A DNA stretch of 64,000 nt, taken from assembly GCA_017398555.1 (NCBI GenBank), contig JAFQFV010000035.1, positions 1 through 64,000 of the forward strand. The letters run 5' to 3'. This DNA comes from Alistipes sp. Lineage in GTDB: Bacteria; Bacteroidota; Bacteroidia; Bacteroidales; Rikenellaceae. The translations under genes were made by a program, and so were the position numbers. Each line of letters opens with the position of its first letter. Position 1 is the first letter of the stretch. Below are positions 63,474 through 64,000 of the stretch, one piece after another. The notes below the pieces were generated by a model, which was not told the origin of the DNA, ran no database searches, and was given only the letters and a program-made list of their open reading frames with translations.

Positions 63474-64000
63474 TATCTCCACCATTTAAGGAATAACAAC
63501 TGTATAAAACCAAATATCTCAAGACGACCCATCAACATCAAAATAGAGTCCTGAATCTTCAATATCGCAGGTATATCGGCAAAATTACTCATCGAGCCGA
63601 CCTCGCCAAAGCCCGGGCCTACATTACCTAAACAAGCTACAGTCGAGGTAAATGCTGTCAGCATATCCTGACCAAAGAGGGTATTTATAAATGTCGCCAA
63701 TAGTAGCAGCGCTATGTAAGTAACGATAAACACTACCACATTATCGAGCATATCATCATCTTGAACCACGCCATCAACGCGAATACGGATAACTGCGTTA
63801 GGGTGCTGCTGACGACGAATTCGTGCCATAAGAATCTTGCAGAATATCAACAACCTATCCACCTTCACACCACCCGAAGTAGAACCCGCACAAGCACAAA
63901 CAATAGAGATAAAAATGAGAACTACTATTGCGAACGGTGTCCAGGCATTTGTATCGGCCGTAGAATAACCCGTAGAGGACATAAGCGAGACTACTTGGAA
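63473..64000 (-). CDS. TrkH-family potassium transporter (partial, 3' end only)
   Basis: Only the C-terminal part is in the window; the open frame runs off the right edge. The visible 175 residues hold pore loops of a TrkH/KtrB channel: SSTGYST at the start, CAGSTSGGVKVDR, and ACLGNVGPGFGEVG in the last filter, with membrane helices between. It ends QLLFLKWWR. The full protein imports K+ or Na+/K+ with a TrkA-type regulator that would lie outside the window. Confidence 0.9.
   Translation of the reverse strand, partial: FQVVSLMSSTGYSTADTNAWTPFAIVVLIFISIVCACAGSTSGGVKVDRLLIFCKILMARIRRQQHPNAVIRIRVDGVVQDDDMLDNVVVFIVTYIALLLLATFINTLFGQDMLTAFTSTVACLGNVGPGFGEVGSMSNFADIPAILKIQDSILMLMGRLEIFGFIQLLFLKWWR

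Overview
The window reads as chromosomal DNA of a Bacteroidales bacterium, most likely Alistipes or another Rikenellaceae. That placement is inferred from gene content, not from a search. Supporting signs are the Bacteroidota promoter pattern (a TAnnTTTG -7 box, often with a TTG about 18-20 bases upstream), A-rich leaders without clear Shine-Dalgarno sites, and Bacteroidota-type families: DUF3276, DUF4491, a FISUMP lipoprotein, BACON plus BspA-type LRR, a GH20/GH31 glycosidase set, and Rho with a long disordered insert. The tRNA genes lack an encoded CCA.

Layout. 1-2.7 kb: a structured non-coding stretch, then a forward operon of acyltransferase-3, M15 peptidase and Bcp peroxiredoxin. 2.9-12 kb: mostly reverse-strand housekeeping genes (trxA, dnaE, aroE, a PUR-like protein, hisS, ettA), followed by forward rubrerythrin. 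12.7-18 kb: a reverse sigma/anti-sigma/periplasmic-helper operon, a CapA-like phosphoesterase, DUF4491, an M14 peptidase-like lipoprotein and a porin. 18.2-22.7 kb: a forward four-gene export operon (TolC, HlyD, two ABC-2 permeases) with no ATPase gene. 22.7-29.4 kb: a large outer-membrane barrel protein, a LytTR/LytS two-component pair, a gamma-carbonic-anhydrase-like protein and MazG. 29.5-34.6 kb: GH20 hexosaminidase, a lipoprotein with an all-helical glycosidase look, and a second ECF sigma operon.

34.7-37.98 kb is the clearest accessory island. It is AT-rich, with three overlapping reverse genes (BACON/EF-hand/LRR lipoprotein, two-TM protein, HEPN-like protein), followed by about 750 bp of structured non-coding DNA. 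38-47.6 kb: pheT, an SGNH-like lipoprotein, UbiA-type prenyltransferase, a barrel-less TonB plug protein, an EamA transporter, lepA and acyl-CoA synthetase. A tRNA-Gly at 47.6 kb has its 3' end exactly duplicated 137 bp downstream, the mark of a past integration. 47.9-64 kb: TlpA-like thioredoxin, a 5'-truncated gene remnant, iron-sulfur flavoprotein, S1/P1 nuclease, rho, a small barrel protein, tRNA-Leu, miaA, a pRiA4b-like protein, a FISUMP lipoprotein, a QueG-like protein, floA, GH31, nfeD, a SPOR-like envelope protein and a partial trkH running off the end.

The best candidates for something undescribed are the LRR/two-TM/HEPN island, a two-copy interspersed element with conserved ends (2709-2878 and 37775-37985), the ATPase-less export operon with a long inverted repeat in its leader, and the secreted plug protein without a barrel. 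No CRISPR array, rRNA, phage structural genes or intact transposase were seen.
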